64,000 nucleotides of DNA from Algoriphagus sp. PAP.12 (GTDB lineage Bacteria > Bacteroidota > Bacteroidia > Cytophagales > Cyclobacteriaceae): the NCBI RefSeq assembly GCF_026652115.1, contig NZ_JAPPSQ010000001.1, positions 1-64,000 on the forward strand, in the 5' to 3' direction. This document shows positions 44,637 to 53,523 of the stretch, piece by piece; the stretch's first letter is position 1, and every line of letters starts with the position of its first letter. The translations under genes and the position numbers were made by a program. Below the pieces are notes generated by a model. That model worked only from the letters and a program-made list of their open reading frames with translations. It was not told the DNA's origin and did no database searches.

Positions 44637-45794
44637 TTATTTTTCAACCAACTCTATCAATTCAAAGGACATCCAGTCTTCCTTGTTCTCCGGGTTTTCA
44701 GGATTGTTGATAGAAATATATAAGCCTTTCTCCCCCACAAAACTGTTGGTAGGCATATACTTTCCGGCCTCAAATTTCTTTTCCGTCAACAAATCCAGAT
44801 TTTCATCAAAAACCATGATTACAAATGGTCCGGGGTTTTCCCTTAATTCCCTTAATTGCTCATCAGAGTCAATTTCAATTGTAGGATAAGCAAATCGGTA
44901 GTAAAGCTTTCGATAAGGGTCATTTATCAAATCTGCATATCTCGATTTTGTAAAAGCATATTCTGCAAATTCTCGACCATCAGCATACTCAGAAAGCAAG
45001 GGTAGGCTTGGCTCCAAAAACGAACTTGCAGCCTCTTTTTTTGCCATCCTTTCTCCATCCGAAAAATAAAGAGAATGATCTCCAATAAATGAAATGATCA
45101 ATCTTTCTGGCTCAGCAATAATACTTTTTTCAAGCATTTTTTTACCCTGAATCAGATAATTATTGGGAAACCGATATGGAAGTGGATTAACATCTCCTGA
45201 TTTCAAATCAATAGAGACCAAGATCGGAAATTCATCCAAATCAAGCTGGGTATATTCAGTAGGCCTCTTAACTCCCCTAGTTTTTGCAATTAGTTTTCCA
45301 TCTGCAATCATCGGGGGAGAAACATAATAAGTGTTATGGAGGAAAACTGCTGATACAGTTTCTGGTAATTCATACTTGATCCTGTTTTTAATTTCCCCTG
45401 AAGAATCTATTAAAACCATCTCTTTACTCCATTCAGGAAAGAGGAAGATGCTATCTAAATTATGTATATGGACAAAACCAACTCTTACCCCATTTGGCCC
45501 TTCTTGCTCAAACAACAACTCTTTCTCAAGCTTATGGTCTTTTACATCGTAGATCTGAAGTGAATTCTTATCCCAGTTAACATTAAAAAACAAAGGGCTT
45601 TCCCCATCATCATAGTATTCCATTACTACAGAGACATTGGCAGTGGTGCTATCGAGCTCTATTTCGATTTTCTCCCCACTAGGTGCTAGCTCCCAAGTCT
45701 TGACCGCTGAATTAGAATCTGTTTTTTCGGACTCACAAGCAAAAAGTCCTATTAAAAAAAGGAAACAAAGTAATGGAAAGTATAGCTTTGACAT
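44637..45794 (-). CDS. DUF4221-type beta-propeller lipoprotein
   Basis: A 385-residue protein with lipobox FAC (about Cys20). The blade pattern LFEQEGPNGVRVGFVHIHNLDSIFLFPE matches DUF4221, a propeller family of Bacteroidota lipoproteins. No catalytic motif. It is distantly similar to the propeller protein at 8872-10026 (shared EGPN/KGDGP segment and length). It stands alone between the Crp/Fnr gene and a divergent VOC gene. Confidence 0.72.
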   Translation of the reverse strand: MSKLYFPLLCFLFLIGLFACESEKTDSNSAVKTWELAPSGEKIEIELDSTTANVSVVMEYYDDGESPLFFNVNWDKNSLQIYDVKDHKLEKELLFEQEGPNGVRVGFVHIHNLDSIFLFPEWSKEMVLIDSSGEIKNRIKYELPETVSAVFLHNTYYVSPPMIADGKLIAKTRGVKRPTEYTQLDLDEFPILVSIDLKSGDVNPLPYRFPNNYLIQGKKMLEKSIIAEPERLIISFIGDHSLYFSDGERMAKKEAASSFLEPSLPLLSEYADGREFAEYAFTKSRYADLINDPYRKLYYRFAYPTIEIDSDEQLRELRENPGPFVIMVFDENLDLLTEKKFEAGKYMPTNSFVGEKGLYISINNPENPENKEDWMSFELIELVEK

Positions 45795-45856
45795 AGAATT
45801 GAAAAGTTTGTTTAAACTAAAAAAATCAACTCACATCGTAAACACTTAGTCAAAAA

Positions 45857-46255
45857 ATGAAACAACAGCTTGGACAAATTGCGATTTTGGTCAAAGACTA
45901 TGATGAGGCCATTGCCTATTATACACAGGTTTTGGATTTTGAGCTTCTCGAAGACACCCAACTAAGTGAAACAAAAAGATGGGTGCGTGTCTCTCCTCCG
46001 GGCTCATCCTGTCATTTATTATTGGCAAAAGCAGCCAATGAAGCCCAAAAAAAGCAGATTGGCTTCCAAGCGGGAGGTCGTGTGTTTTTATTTTTATATA
46101 CAGATGATTTCTACAGGGATTATGAAAAATACACATCCAGAGGTGTTGAATTTATCCGAGAACCAGCCCAAGAGGAGTATGGGATCGTCAGTGTTTTCAA
46201 GGATCTCAATGGCAATTTGTGGGATTTGATAGAACGGATATCTAGTGATCTGTAG
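45857..46255 (+). CDS. VOC superfamily protein
   Basis: A 132-residue glyoxalase-fold protein: QLGQIAILVKDYDEAIAYYTQVLDFEL at the start and GVEFIREPAQEEYGIVSVFKDLNGNLWDLIE at the end, with the usual metal Glu near the end. Function unknown; likely small-molecule binding or isomerisation. Confidence 0.87.
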   Translation: MKQQLGQIAILVKDYDEAIAYYTQVLDFELLEDTQLSETKRWVRVSPPGSSCHLLLAKAANEAQKKQIGFQAGGRVFLFLYTDDFYRDYEKYTSRGVEFIREPAQEEYGIVSVFKDLNGNLWDLIERISSDL

Positions 46256-46282
46256 AAAGTCTCTGGTAGCAGGAAATTTGGC

Positions 46283-46290
46283 TAACTTTA
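46283..46290 (+). promoter_or_regulatory. Bacteroidota -7-like promoter element
   Basis: TAACTTTA differs by one base from TAnnTTTG and ends 8 bp before the VF530 start codon. The surrounding TGGCTAACTTTACC resembles TGGCTACCTTTGCA before the pseudouridine synthase gene; both imply near-leaderless mRNAs. Confidence 0.4.
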
Positions 46291-46297
46291 CCCACCT

Positions 46298-46522
46298 ATG
46301 GAACATCAACCCAACAACCCTCTTCACGGATTAAGACTGGACACCATGTTGGAGCATTTGGTCGATTACTATGGCTGGGAAGAACTAGGTGAGCGAATCA
46401 CGATCCGATGCTTTACTCATGATCCGTCGATCAAATCCAGCTTGAAATTTCTTCGCAAAACCCCTTGGGCGAGAGAAAGAGTCGAAGGATTGTATTTGAA
46501 GATGTTGAGGGACAACAAATAG
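46298..46522 (+). CDS. VF530 family DNA-binding protein
   Basis: A 74-residue protein, [29 protein letters not shown] followed by [26 protein letters not shown], which is the VF530 (DUF2132) family. It is a small alpha/beta protein with DNA-binding capacity reported for the family; the cellular role is unclear. Full length. Confidence 0.9.
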   Translation: MEHQPNNPLHGLRLDTMLEHLVDYYGWEELGERITIRCFTHDPSIKSSLKFLRKTPWARERVEGLYLKMLRDNK

Positions 46523-46531
46523 CTTTTAATC

Positions 46532-46575
46532 AACCCTCCTAGGGTTTTGAAACCTTGGAGGTTTTCCAAAACCTC
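46532..46575. repeat. Cluster of small palindromes (REP-like)
   Basis: Three palindromes follow each other: AACCCT-cct-AGGGTT, GGTTTTGAAACC and the perfect 18-mer GAGGTTTTCCAAAACCTC (46558-46575). Such AACCT/AGGTT palindromes look like dispersed Bacteroidota repeats. It may also help terminate the VF530 transcript. Confidence 0.55.
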
Positions 46576-46587
46576 AACCGATAAAAA

Positions 46588-46613
46588 AAGCCCAGATCAA
46601 ATGACCTGGGCTT
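46588..46613 (-). terminator. Rho-independent terminator of dnaN
   Basis: AAGCCCAG and CTGGGCTT arms with a 10-base loop, followed by seven T on the minus strand. Confidence 0.85.
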
Positions 46614-46628
46614 CGGTTGTTTATAGGT

Positions 46629-46651
46629 TGTGTGTGTGTGTGTGTGTGTGT
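46629..46651. repeat. (TG)11 dinucleotide repeat abutting the dnaN stop codon
   Basis: An uninterrupted (TG)11 tract, (CA)11 on the dnaN strand, begins directly after the dnaN TAA stop. Such long perfect dinucleotide tracts are rare in bacteria and prone to slippage, but the stop codon precedes it, so the protein is not affected. Confidence 0.95.
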
Positions 46652-47775
46652 TATACGTAGTTGTTTAGCATCACAGGCATCACGAGCATCAAGATATCCT
46701 CGTTTTCATCTTGTTCTGCCGGCAAAATCAAACCTGCTCTGTTTGGAGCAGAGAATTTCAAGCTTACTTCTTTGCAAGAAAGGTTGTTCAACATTTCTAC
46801 CAAAAACTTCGCGTTAAATCCGATTTCGATATCCTCTCCATCGTGCTCGCATGACAATCTTTCATTTGCTTCATTGGAGAAATCCAAATCTTCTGCAGAA
46901 ATCATCAACTCAGAACCAGTCAATTTCAATCTTACCTGATGCGTAGTCTTGTTGGCATAAATTGCAATACGACGCAAAGAGCTCAACAAATCCTGACGAT
47001 CGATTGTCATGATGTTCGGATTCTCTACAGGGATTACGTTTTCATAATCAGGGAATCTCTCATCGATCAATCGACAGATCATCTTGATATTATTGAACTT
47101 GAAGTAGGCATTTGACTGGTTGAATTCAACACTTACCCCCACATTTTCAGAAGGCAAAGTCGATTTCAACAGGTTCAAAGCTTTTCTTGGGATAATCAAA
47201 GAAGCAGGGCTAGAAGAAGCCACATCGACTCTTCTATATCTGATCAATCTATGACCGTCAGTTGCTACGAAAGTAGTGTTGGTATCACTCAGGTTGATAT
47301 AAACACCGGTCATTGCAGGTCTCAATTCATCGGAGCTAGTAGCGAAGATGGTATTGGAAACAGCGCTGGAAAGAACCTCAGTAGACATATCCACTGTAGT
47401 CGCATTGCTTACAGTCGGGATCTTAGGGAAGTCAGTAGCATTCTCACCTGCCAAACGATAACGTCCATTATCAGAAGAAATCTCAACAGCATAGGTATCA
47501 TGATCGATGCTGAAAGTCACCGGTTGCTCCGGAAGGTTTTTCAATGTCTCGATCAAAATTCTTGCTGGCACTGCAATATTTCCATCTTCTTTAGCCTCCA
47601 CATGAATTTCAGTAATCATGGAAGTCTGCAAATCTGAGGCTGTAATGGTTAGAACACTCTCTTTTATTTCAAAAAGGAAATTCTCCAAAATTGGAACTAC
47701 CGGGTTGGTAGTCACCACACCATTGATCGCCGAAAGCTGCTTTAAAAGAGCAGAAGAGGAAACAATAAACTTCAT
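46651..47775 (-). CDS. dnaN: DNA polymerase III beta subunit (sliding clamp)
   Basis: A 374-residue protein from the ATG at 47775 (MKFIVSSSALLKQLSAING), the usual DnaN length. Family segments include LRPAMTGVYINL, ATDGHRLIRYR and a C-terminal VMPVMLNNYV close to the usual VMPMR-type end. As a dimeric ring it tethers polymerase to DNA. No dnaA lies next to it, so this is not a classical dnaA-dnaN origin arrangement. A 25-codon upstream extension of the frame is rejected. Confidence 0.96.
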   Translation of the reverse strand: MKFIVSSSALLKQLSAINGVVTTNPVVPILENFLFEIKESVLTITASDLQTSMITEIHVEAKEDGNIAVPARILIETLKNLPEQPVTFSIDHDTYAVEISSDNGRYRLAGENATDFPKIPTVSNATTVDMSTEVLSSAVSNTIFATSSDELRPAMTGVYINLSDTNTTFVATDGHRLIRYRRVDVASSSPASLIIPRKALNLLKSTLPSENVGVSVEFNQSNAYFKFNNIKMICRLIDERFPDYENVIPVENPNIMTIDRQDLLSSLRRIAIYANKTTHQVRLKLTGSELMISAEDLDFSNEANERLSCEHDGEDIEIGFNAKFLVEMLNNLSCKEVSLKFSAPNRAGLILPAEQDENEDILMLVMPVMLNNYV

Positions 47776-47899
47776 ATCGTAGGGCTTATTTGTATTTACT
47801 TTTGGAATAGGGGATAAATTTATAAATAAAATCGAATTGAAGAGGCCCAATACGGGAATAAAGGCAAATAATTAGTTTGGTTTTTACCTTTTCTTCAAA

Positions 47900-49585
47900 T
47901 TAATTTTTTCTGGAATATTTTCGGGCTCTATTCATGGAAATCAAGCCTCCGCAGATCAGCAACAAAATCACTGGACCTAAGACATTGACTCCTTGCCAGA
48001 AAGTTTTCTGTTGTGCTACCTTCACCTTATCCAATGGTCTGATTTTGAAAGTTCGGGTTCTGGAAGCGATCAATCCCTCTGGATTTTGAAGGTACTGGAC
48101 TAAGTTTCGCAGGAATAGCTTATTGGCGAAAACAACCTGATTGAAGGGGTCATCCCCCAAGGATAACGGTGCCCCGGACTGTGGGTCAGTTTGGCTTTGG
48201 AAAACTTCTCCATCGCTAATGGCAACCACTTTTCCTGACCCGGATTCTTTGAAATTTTCCTTGGAAAATCCTTCAGGAAGAAATCGATTTTTGAATAAGG
48301 AGGTAAACTCACCTTCCAATAGGTAAACCAATGGCAAATTCTTCTGATTATACAGATTGACATCCGGCTCCTGCTCCATATCTCTAAAAGCTACTCGGGC
48401 AGGCGCCTGAACCACCCTGGAATATTCCGATGTAAACACCAAAGGCGTCTTCTTTATCCCAGGAGCCATCACCGTATCCATAGTACTGGCAAAGCGGAAA
48501 TAGACCACGTCCAATCCTTTGGTAATGGGATGATTTGCCATCCGATTCGCTTGGATATAAAACGGCCAAGGAAGCTGAACCATTTGAGCTAAATTACCGA
48601 AATCGCCTCCCATTACCGGGAAATAACCAAAATTCAAATCTTGTATCAAATCCTTGTTGATCCGAACGCCATATTTAAAAAGTAGGTTTTCAAGCCCATT
48701 ATCGTAAGGCATCGCCAAGGTTCCCTCTCCACCAGCTTGCTCTACGTCTACGGCCACCCCATCACTTAGGACCACCAGATTCCCCCCATGCATCACATAT
48801 TGATCCAGGAGAAAAACATCTCTTTCAGAATAGCTTTGTCTTGGACCTTGAATGAAAATCGTTTCAAAATTGATCAGATCTTCTACCGTACGGGCTTGTT
48901 CCAAAGGCACCTTGAAAATCTCAAAATCACCATCCAGCGCCTCTACGATACCATACCCTTCATCCTCTTTCATCTCCTCATGACCAATCAGCATGGCAAT
49001 TGCTCCGGCATTTTGAGTGTTCAATTTTCGAATCGCATTACTCAATTCAAACTCCAAATTCTCTATGGATTGATTCAATATCTGATCTTGATTCATGCCT
49101 GCTTCACCTTTGAGAATCAATGCTCCAGACTCAAATTCTTCATTGTAAACCAAGACACCCGGAAAAATCAATTTAGTTTGCTGACCGCCTGTTTGATTGA
49201 CATAAACATTGGTCGGGTTAATCCCATAATTTGCTAATTCTACCACAAATTCCTGTTGCTCATCAGGTGGCAAACTCAGGGGATCGAAAAAAGAATAGGT
49301 TATTTTTTCAGGGCTATAAGCATTGAAAGTCCGAATGGTTTCCTCCACAGAGCGTTGCAATCTTCGCATTCCTCCTGGCAAGTCATCGGCCATCAACAAA
49401 ATCTCCACATGGACCGGCTCGGTCAATTCAGACAGAACTTCTTCGGTTGCGGGATGAAGTGAATAGCGCTTATCCTCAGTCAAATCGATTCTGAAATGGA
49501 TCAACTTTGCCAAAAGAAAGAAAAGAATTATTCCCCCTAGGAGTATCCCGATAGATTTGGCGATATGGTTGGTGGTCAATTTCAT
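47900..49585 (-). CDS. gldG: Gliding motility-associated ABC transporter substrate-binding protein GldG
   Basis: A 561-residue protein with an N-terminal membrane helix (about 9-30), a long periplasmic body starting RIDLTEDKRYSLHPATEEVLSEL, and a C-terminal membrane helix (NVLGPVILLLICGGLI). This matches the GldG / ABC-2-accessory family. In Flavobacterium johnsoniae GldA, GldF and GldG are needed for gliding, although some gliding relatives lack them. The start overlaps the gldF stop by 4 bp. Confidence 0.9.
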   Translation of the reverse strand: MKLTTNHIAKSIGILLGGIILFFLLAKLIHFRIDLTEDKRYSLHPATEEVLSELTEPVHVEILLMADDLPGGMRRLQRSVEETIRTFNAYSPEKITYSFFDPLSLPPDEQQEFVVELANYGINPTNVYVNQTGGQQTKLIFPGVLVYNEEFESGALILKGEAGMNQDQILNQSIENLEFELSNAIRKLNTQNAGAIAMLIGHEEMKEDEGYGIVEALDGDFEIFKVPLEQARTVEDLINFETIFIQGPRQSYSERDVFLLDQYVMHGGNLVVLSDGVAVDVEQAGGEGTLAMPYDNGLENLLFKYGVRINKDLIQDLNFGYFPVMGGDFGNLAQMVQLPWPFYIQANRMANHPITKGLDVVYFRFASTMDTVMAPGIKKTPLVFTSEYSRVVQAPARVAFRDMEQEPDVNLYNQKNLPLVYLLEGEFTSLFKNRFLPEGFSKENFKESGSGKVVAISDGEVFQSQTDPQSGAPLSLGDDPFNQVVFANKLFLRNLVQYLQNPEGLIASRTRTFKIRPLDKVKVAQQKTFWQGVNVLGPVILLLICGGLISMNRARKYSRKN

Positions 49586-50301
49586 TTTTTTCTCAAAACC
49601 AAAACAGACAAACCCAAAAACAACCAAATCATACCTAGCATAAAAAACAAATCCCCGGAATCCACCACTCCTCGGCTCAAATTCATGTAATGGAAACTCA
49701 GGCTCAATTCTTCCACATAATAGGCTACATTTCCCACATTAAGTTCAGCTAGGGCTGAAAATCCAAAGTATAGGACAAAGCATAGAAATACTCCCAACAC
49801 AAAAGCGACTACCTGCTGGGATGTCAAAGCAGAGGAGAAAATACCAACTGCCGAAAACACAGCTCCTATCATCAAAAGTCCAATCCAGCTTCCAAAGAAA
49901 CTGGCCTGATCCAAATTCCCAGCTGGATCTCCCAATTGAAGAATGGTGAAATAATAGATCAGAGTCGGTAAAACTGCCAAAAATACCAGTACCAAAAGAG
50001 CTCCGTATTTGGCAAGAATAATCTCCAATAATGAAAGAGGGGAAGTCTGAAGCAGCTCCCAAGTGTTATTTCTTTTTTCCTCAGCTATAGCACGCATGGA
50101 AAGTGCCGGGATCAAAAAAGTAAAAACGTAAGGTGTGTAAGTGAAAAGCGGTTCTAGATCGGCATATCCATAATCCAACACGCTGGTTTCAGGAAAAACC
50201 CAAACGATCAACCCCATCGCAACCAAAAACAAGGCTAAAATCAAATAGCCCAGCAGGTTGCCAAAAAAGGCGTTTATTTCTTTTAGAAACAGGCTTTTCA
50301 T
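49582..50301 (-). CDS. gldF: Gliding motility-associated ABC transporter permease GldF
   Basis: A 239-residue ABC-2-type permease with six membrane helices; the start FLKEINAFFGNLLGYLI and PETSVLDYGYADLEPLFTYTPYVF are typical of GldF. It is coupled to gldA (4-bp overlap) and gldG (4-bp overlap). Confidence 0.9.
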   Translation of the reverse strand: MKSLFLKEINAFFGNLLGYLILALFLVAMGLIVWVFPETSVLDYGYADLEPLFTYTPYVFTFLIPALSMRAIAEEKRNNTWELLQTSPLSLLEIILAKYGALLVLVFLAVLPTLIYYFTILQLGDPAGNLDQASFFGSWIGLLMIGAVFSAVGIFSSALTSQQVVAFVLGVFLCFVLYFGFSALAELNVGNVAYYVEELSLSFHYMNLSRGVVDSGDLFFMLGMIWLFLGLSVLVLRKK

Positions 50302-51203
50302 TGGGTAATATCTCTAAAAAGGTCTTCCAGGTTCTTTTTGCTTTGATTGAGATTGATCAGATTCAAACCTCTTTCATTGATCAAAGCCATCACCACTTTT
50401 CTAGCGGCTTGAGGATCGCCAATTTGGATTAGGACCTGATGATTTCCTTTCGGACCAAATTGTACAGTACCCAAATTCTCAAACCAACTCAACTCCAATT
50501 CCTCCTCAGTCTCCAAACTCAATTGATTTTGGCTTCCTTGATTTTGGAAGTTCTCCAAAGAATCAACTGCCTTGATCATCCCTTTGTTGATGATGACGAC
50601 ATCCTTGCAGATCGCCTCTACTTCCTGCATGATGTGAGTAGAAAGAATCAGCGTCTTCTCCGCAGCCACCTCTTGAATCAATTTCCGAATTTCTACCAAT
50701 TGATTCGGGTCCAAACCCGTGGTCGGCTCATCCAAAATCACCACTTTGGGGTCATGGATCAAAGCTTTTGCCAAGCCTACCCTTTGCTGATAGCCCTTGG
50801 AAAGCTGTCCGATTTTCTTGTGCTGCTCCGGAGTCAATCCTGTTTTCTCCAGCATTTCCCCCAGTCTTTTATTCAATTCCTGCCCTTTCAGTCCATACAA
50901 TCCCCCTGAGAATGCCAAAAACTCTTTGACATACATGTCCTGATACAATGGATTTTTCTCGGGTAGGTATCCGATTAGAGGAGATACTAATTTAGGGTTG
51001 CTCAATGCATCTTTCCCTAAAACCTGAACAGCACCACCATCAGCCTGAATATATCCGGTAATGATTTTCATTGTGGTGGATTTCCCAGCTCCATTTGGAC
51101 CCAAAAAACCTAAAATTCTCCCAGGGACAGCCGTAAAGGAAACCTCATTGAGGGCCTTTTGGGAACCATAATTTTTACATAACTGAGAGACTACTAATGA
51201 CAT
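50298..51203 (-). CDS. gldA: Gliding motility-associated ABC transporter ATP-binding protein GldA
   Basis: A 301-residue ATPase. Walker A is GPNGAGKSTTMK, the signature is LSKGYQQRVGLAKAL, Walker B is VVILDEPTTGLDP, and the switch His is in LSTHIMQEVEAI. The C-terminal domain is of the ABC-2 drug/Gld type. It heads the gldA-gldF-gldG operon and has a structured leader starting close to a consensus promoter. In F. johnsoniae gldA is unlinked to gldFG, so the three-gene operon differs. Confidence 0.92.
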   Translation of the reverse strand: MSLVVSQLCKNYGSQKALNEVSFTAVPGRILGFLGPNGAGKSTTMKIITGYIQADGGAVQVLGKDALSNPKLVSPLIGYLPEKNPLYQDMYVKEFLAFSGGLYGLKGQELNKRLGEMLEKTGLTPEQHKKIGQLSKGYQQRVGLAKALIHDPKVVILDEPTTGLDPNQLVEIRKLIQEVAAEKTLILSTHIMQEVEAICKDVVIINKGMIKAVDSLENFQNQGSQNQLSLETEEELELSWFENLGTVQFGPKGNHQVLIQIGDPQAARKVVMALINERGLNLINLNQSKKNLEDLFRDITQ

Positions 51204-51215
51204 AAGCTACAAAAG

Positions 51216-51272
51216 AGACCAACCGGGAGTTCACCCGCATGGCAAGGGCAAAAACCCGGTTGAGAAAGGTCT
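51216..51272 (-). ncRNA. Structured 5' leader of the gldAFG operon (unassigned element)
   Basis: On the minus strand AGACC pairs with GGTCT, enclosing CAACCGGG paired with CCCGGTTG, which enclose a smaller GCCC/GGGT hairpin. This GC-rich nested fold begins near the start site predicted from a TATTTTTG promoter and ends 12 bases before gldA. A 21-codon upstream frame starts at 51240 and overlaps the gldA start. I recognise no known riboswitch class; a terminator for the upstream SDR gene is the main alternative. Confidence 0.45.
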
Positions 51273-51276
51273 AAGG

Positions 51277-51284
51277 CAAAAATA
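51277..51284 (-). promoter_or_regulatory. Bacteroidota -7 promoter element of gldA
   Basis: Minus-strand TATTTTTG matches TAnnTTTG, with TTGTG about 17 bases upstream as a -33-like element. The start site would fall at about 51270, the first bases of the leader fold. Confidence 0.6.
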
Positions 51285-51365
51285 GGGAATGCCTCTCGTT
51301 ACACAAGTTTTGCCCACCAAAATCTAAACGGCAAAACAATAGATTTCTTCTATTCCATACAGAAA

Positions 51366-52058
51366 TTATCCTCTTGGTTTCAAAGGTCGACATTCCACAT
51401 CTGCCACAAAGTAATTAGGGTGGGTTTCCAAGGTTTGAACAATCGTAGTGGCAACATCAATTGGTCGCATCATATGCTCGTGGGCATCAATACCCGGGAT
51501 TTCATCAAAGAAATTGGTCTGAACAGAACCTGGATAGATCGTGGAAACTTTGATTCCAAAATCCCTCAATTCCATGTACAAAGAATGGGAAATCCCTCTC
51601 ACCGCATGCTTGGTCCCCACATAGCCCGCAAAATTCTTCACGCCATTCAATCCTGCTATGGAAGCAACATTTATAATATGTCCTTCAGCAGCCTTTTTCA
51701 TAGCCGAAATCACTCTCTTAGTTGTGTAAAAAACCCCATGAACATTGGTATCAAACATCGCTTTCCAATCTTCAGAAGAGAAAGTTTCAGTCTCTCCCGC
51801 TACACCAAATCCAGCATTATTCACCAAAATCTGGATATCAGAACCTAGTTTTTTGATTGTGTGTTGGTAAGCACTTTCAACTGATTCCTCTTTGGCTACA
51901 TCACAGGTGAAAAAATGAAAATTAGCGTGGTTCAAATCAGGTTGATTTCTTCCCCAACCAGCCACAGTCACTCCTTTATCCAAAAGGATTTTGACTACTT
52001 CCAATCCGATCCCTTTACTGACTCCAGTTACGATTGCTACTTTATCTTTTAAGTCCAT
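51366..52058 (-). CDS. Short-chain dehydrogenase/reductase (SDR)
   Basis: A 230-residue classical SDR: nucleotide-binding IVTGVSKGIGLEVV (TGxxxGxG), ILVNNAGFGVAG (NNAG), catalytic Ser in INVASIAGL and Tyr-Lys in YVGTKHAVRG. It is shorter than average. An NADP-dependent alcohol/ketone oxidoreductase with unknown substrate. No operon partner. Confidence 0.9.
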   Translation of the reverse strand: MDLKDKVAIVTGVSKGIGLEVVKILLDKGVTVAGWGRNQPDLNHANFHFFTCDVAKEESVESAYQHTIKKLGSDIQILVNNAGFGVAGETETFSSEDWKAMFDTNVHGVFYTTKRVISAMKKAAEGHIINVASIAGLNGVKNFAGYVGTKHAVRGISHSLYMELRDFGIKVSTIYPGSVQTNFFDEIPGIDAHEHMMRPIDVATTIVQTLETHPNYFVADVECRPLKPRG

Positions 52059-52220
52059 TGCTTATTTGGTTTTATATCGATTCCATATTCTTCTTCATAA
52101 ATCACATTTGAATAAAATGGTTCGAAGAAACCAGTTTTTTTAAAAAACATGTGGATCATAAGCACCTATTTCTTTTAAATTGCCAATTCAAGTAAAAACC
52201 AATACCAACCAAATTATTAA

Positions 52221-53507
52221 ATGAAAAAACTAATTCTCCCCTTACTTCTTATTAGTGGAGTAAGCTTTGGACAGACGAAACTTCGTCCAGCGATTGACAA
52301 AAAAGCGAATGAAATTGAGTCAAAAGTAATAGAATGGAGAAGAGATCTCCACATGCACCCAGAATTGGGAAATCAGGAATTTAGAACTGCAAAAAAGATT
52401 GCTGACCACCTGAGATCACTTGGAATAGAAGTGACAGAGGAAGTGGCCGTGACTGGTGTTGTTGGAGTATTGAAAGGTGGAAAACCGGGACCAACAGTAG
52501 CCTTGAGAGCAGATATGGATGCTTTGCCAGTTACTGAGCGAAATGACCTTCCATTCAAATCTGTCAACACAGCAACTTACAATGGTCAAGAAACTGGAGT
52601 GATGCACGCTTGTGGCCATGATACTCACGTAGCGATTTTAATGGGAGCTGCCGAAGTTCTGGCTAGTATGAAAGACCAGCTTCAAGGCACAGTTAAATTT
52701 TTGTTTCAACCTGCTGAGGAAGGAGTTTACGATGCTGATATTGCAGGCGCTGAATTGATGGTTGCCGAAGGTGTGATGGAAGATGTAGACGCTGTATTTG
52801 GCTTGCATATCGCGTCCCAGATGGAAGTGGGTAAAATTGGCTATCGTTCTGGACCAAGCCTAGCTGCTGTAGATAACTTGGAAATCACCTTAACAGGCAA
52901 ACAAGCACACGGCGCCTCTCCCTGGTCTGGCGTGGATCCTATTGTCACCAGCTCTCAAATCATTATGGGACTTCAGACCATTTTGTCTAGAAACGTAAAT
53001 ATCACGCAAAATCCAGCAGTGGTTACTGTAGGAGCGATACATGGTGGTATTCGCCACAATATCATTCCTGAAAAAGTGGAAATGATCGGTACCATCAGAA
53101 CTTTTGGAGATGAGCAACAAGCCTTAGTCCACAAAAGAATCACTGAGATTGTCACAAACATCGCAGAAAGCGCTGATGCAGAAGTTGATTTGAAAATTGA
53201 AAAACTATACCCTTCAACAGTCAATGATCCAGCTTTAACATCTAAAATGGAGCCTACTTTAACAGCTGCTGCTGGGGCAGAAAATGTTATTTATATGACT
53301 CCAGTTACTGGTGCAGAGGACTTCAGCTTTTTCCAGAGAGAAAAACCAGGGCTATTCATAAGCTTGGGTGGAATGAAAAAAGGAGGCGATCCTACCAAAA
53401 CCCCTTCCCATCATACTCCCGGATTCTACATTGATGAAGGTGGTTTCACCTTAGGCGTTCGAGTAATGAGCTACTTTGTCGTGGATTATATGGGACAAGA
53501 AAAATAA
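52221..53507 (+). CDS. M20D family amidohydrolase, first tandem copy
   Basis: A 428-residue exported enzyme with signal peptide ending SFGQT. Metal-binding motifs are HMHPELGNQE, GVMHACGHDTH and FQPAEEG with the catalytic Glu; a His near the end is in PSHHTPGF. The family includes IAA-amino acid and N-acyl amino acid hydrolases and carboxypeptidases. It is the first of two tandem paralogues; both share an identical segment of about 40 residues around the metal site. Confidence 0.9.
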   Translation: MKKLILPLLLISGVSFGQTKLRPAIDKKANEIESKVIEWRRDLHMHPELGNQEFRTAKKIADHLRSLGIEVTEEVAVTGVVGVLKGGKPGPTVALRADMDALPVTERNDLPFKSVNTATYNGQETGVMHACGHDTHVAILMGAAEVLASMKDQLQGTVKFLFQPAEEGVYDADIAGAELMVAEGVMEDVDAVFGLHIASQMEVGKIGYRSGPSLAAVDNLEITLTGKQAHGASPWSGVDPIVTSSQIIMGLQTILSRNVNITQNPAVVTVGAIHGGIRHNIIPEKVEMIGTIRTFGDEQQALVHKRITEIVTNIAESADAEVDLKIEKLYPSTVNDPALTSKMEPTLTAAAGAENVIYMTPVTGAEDFSFFQREKPGLFISLGGMKKGGDPTKTPSHHTPGFYIDEGGFTLGVRVMSYFVVDYMGQEK

Positions 53508-53523
53508 AGTCTTTAAATTCCCT

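Noticed and set aside
46651..47775. dnaN as sign of the replication origin
   Set aside because: No dnaA, no DnaA-box cluster or recF neighbour; genes around it are gld and VF530, so the origin is not indicated here.
51216..51272. tRNA or known riboswitch in the gldA leader
   Set aside because: No T-loop, anticodon arm or conserved core of riboswitch classes known to me could be fitted; reported as an unassigned structure.
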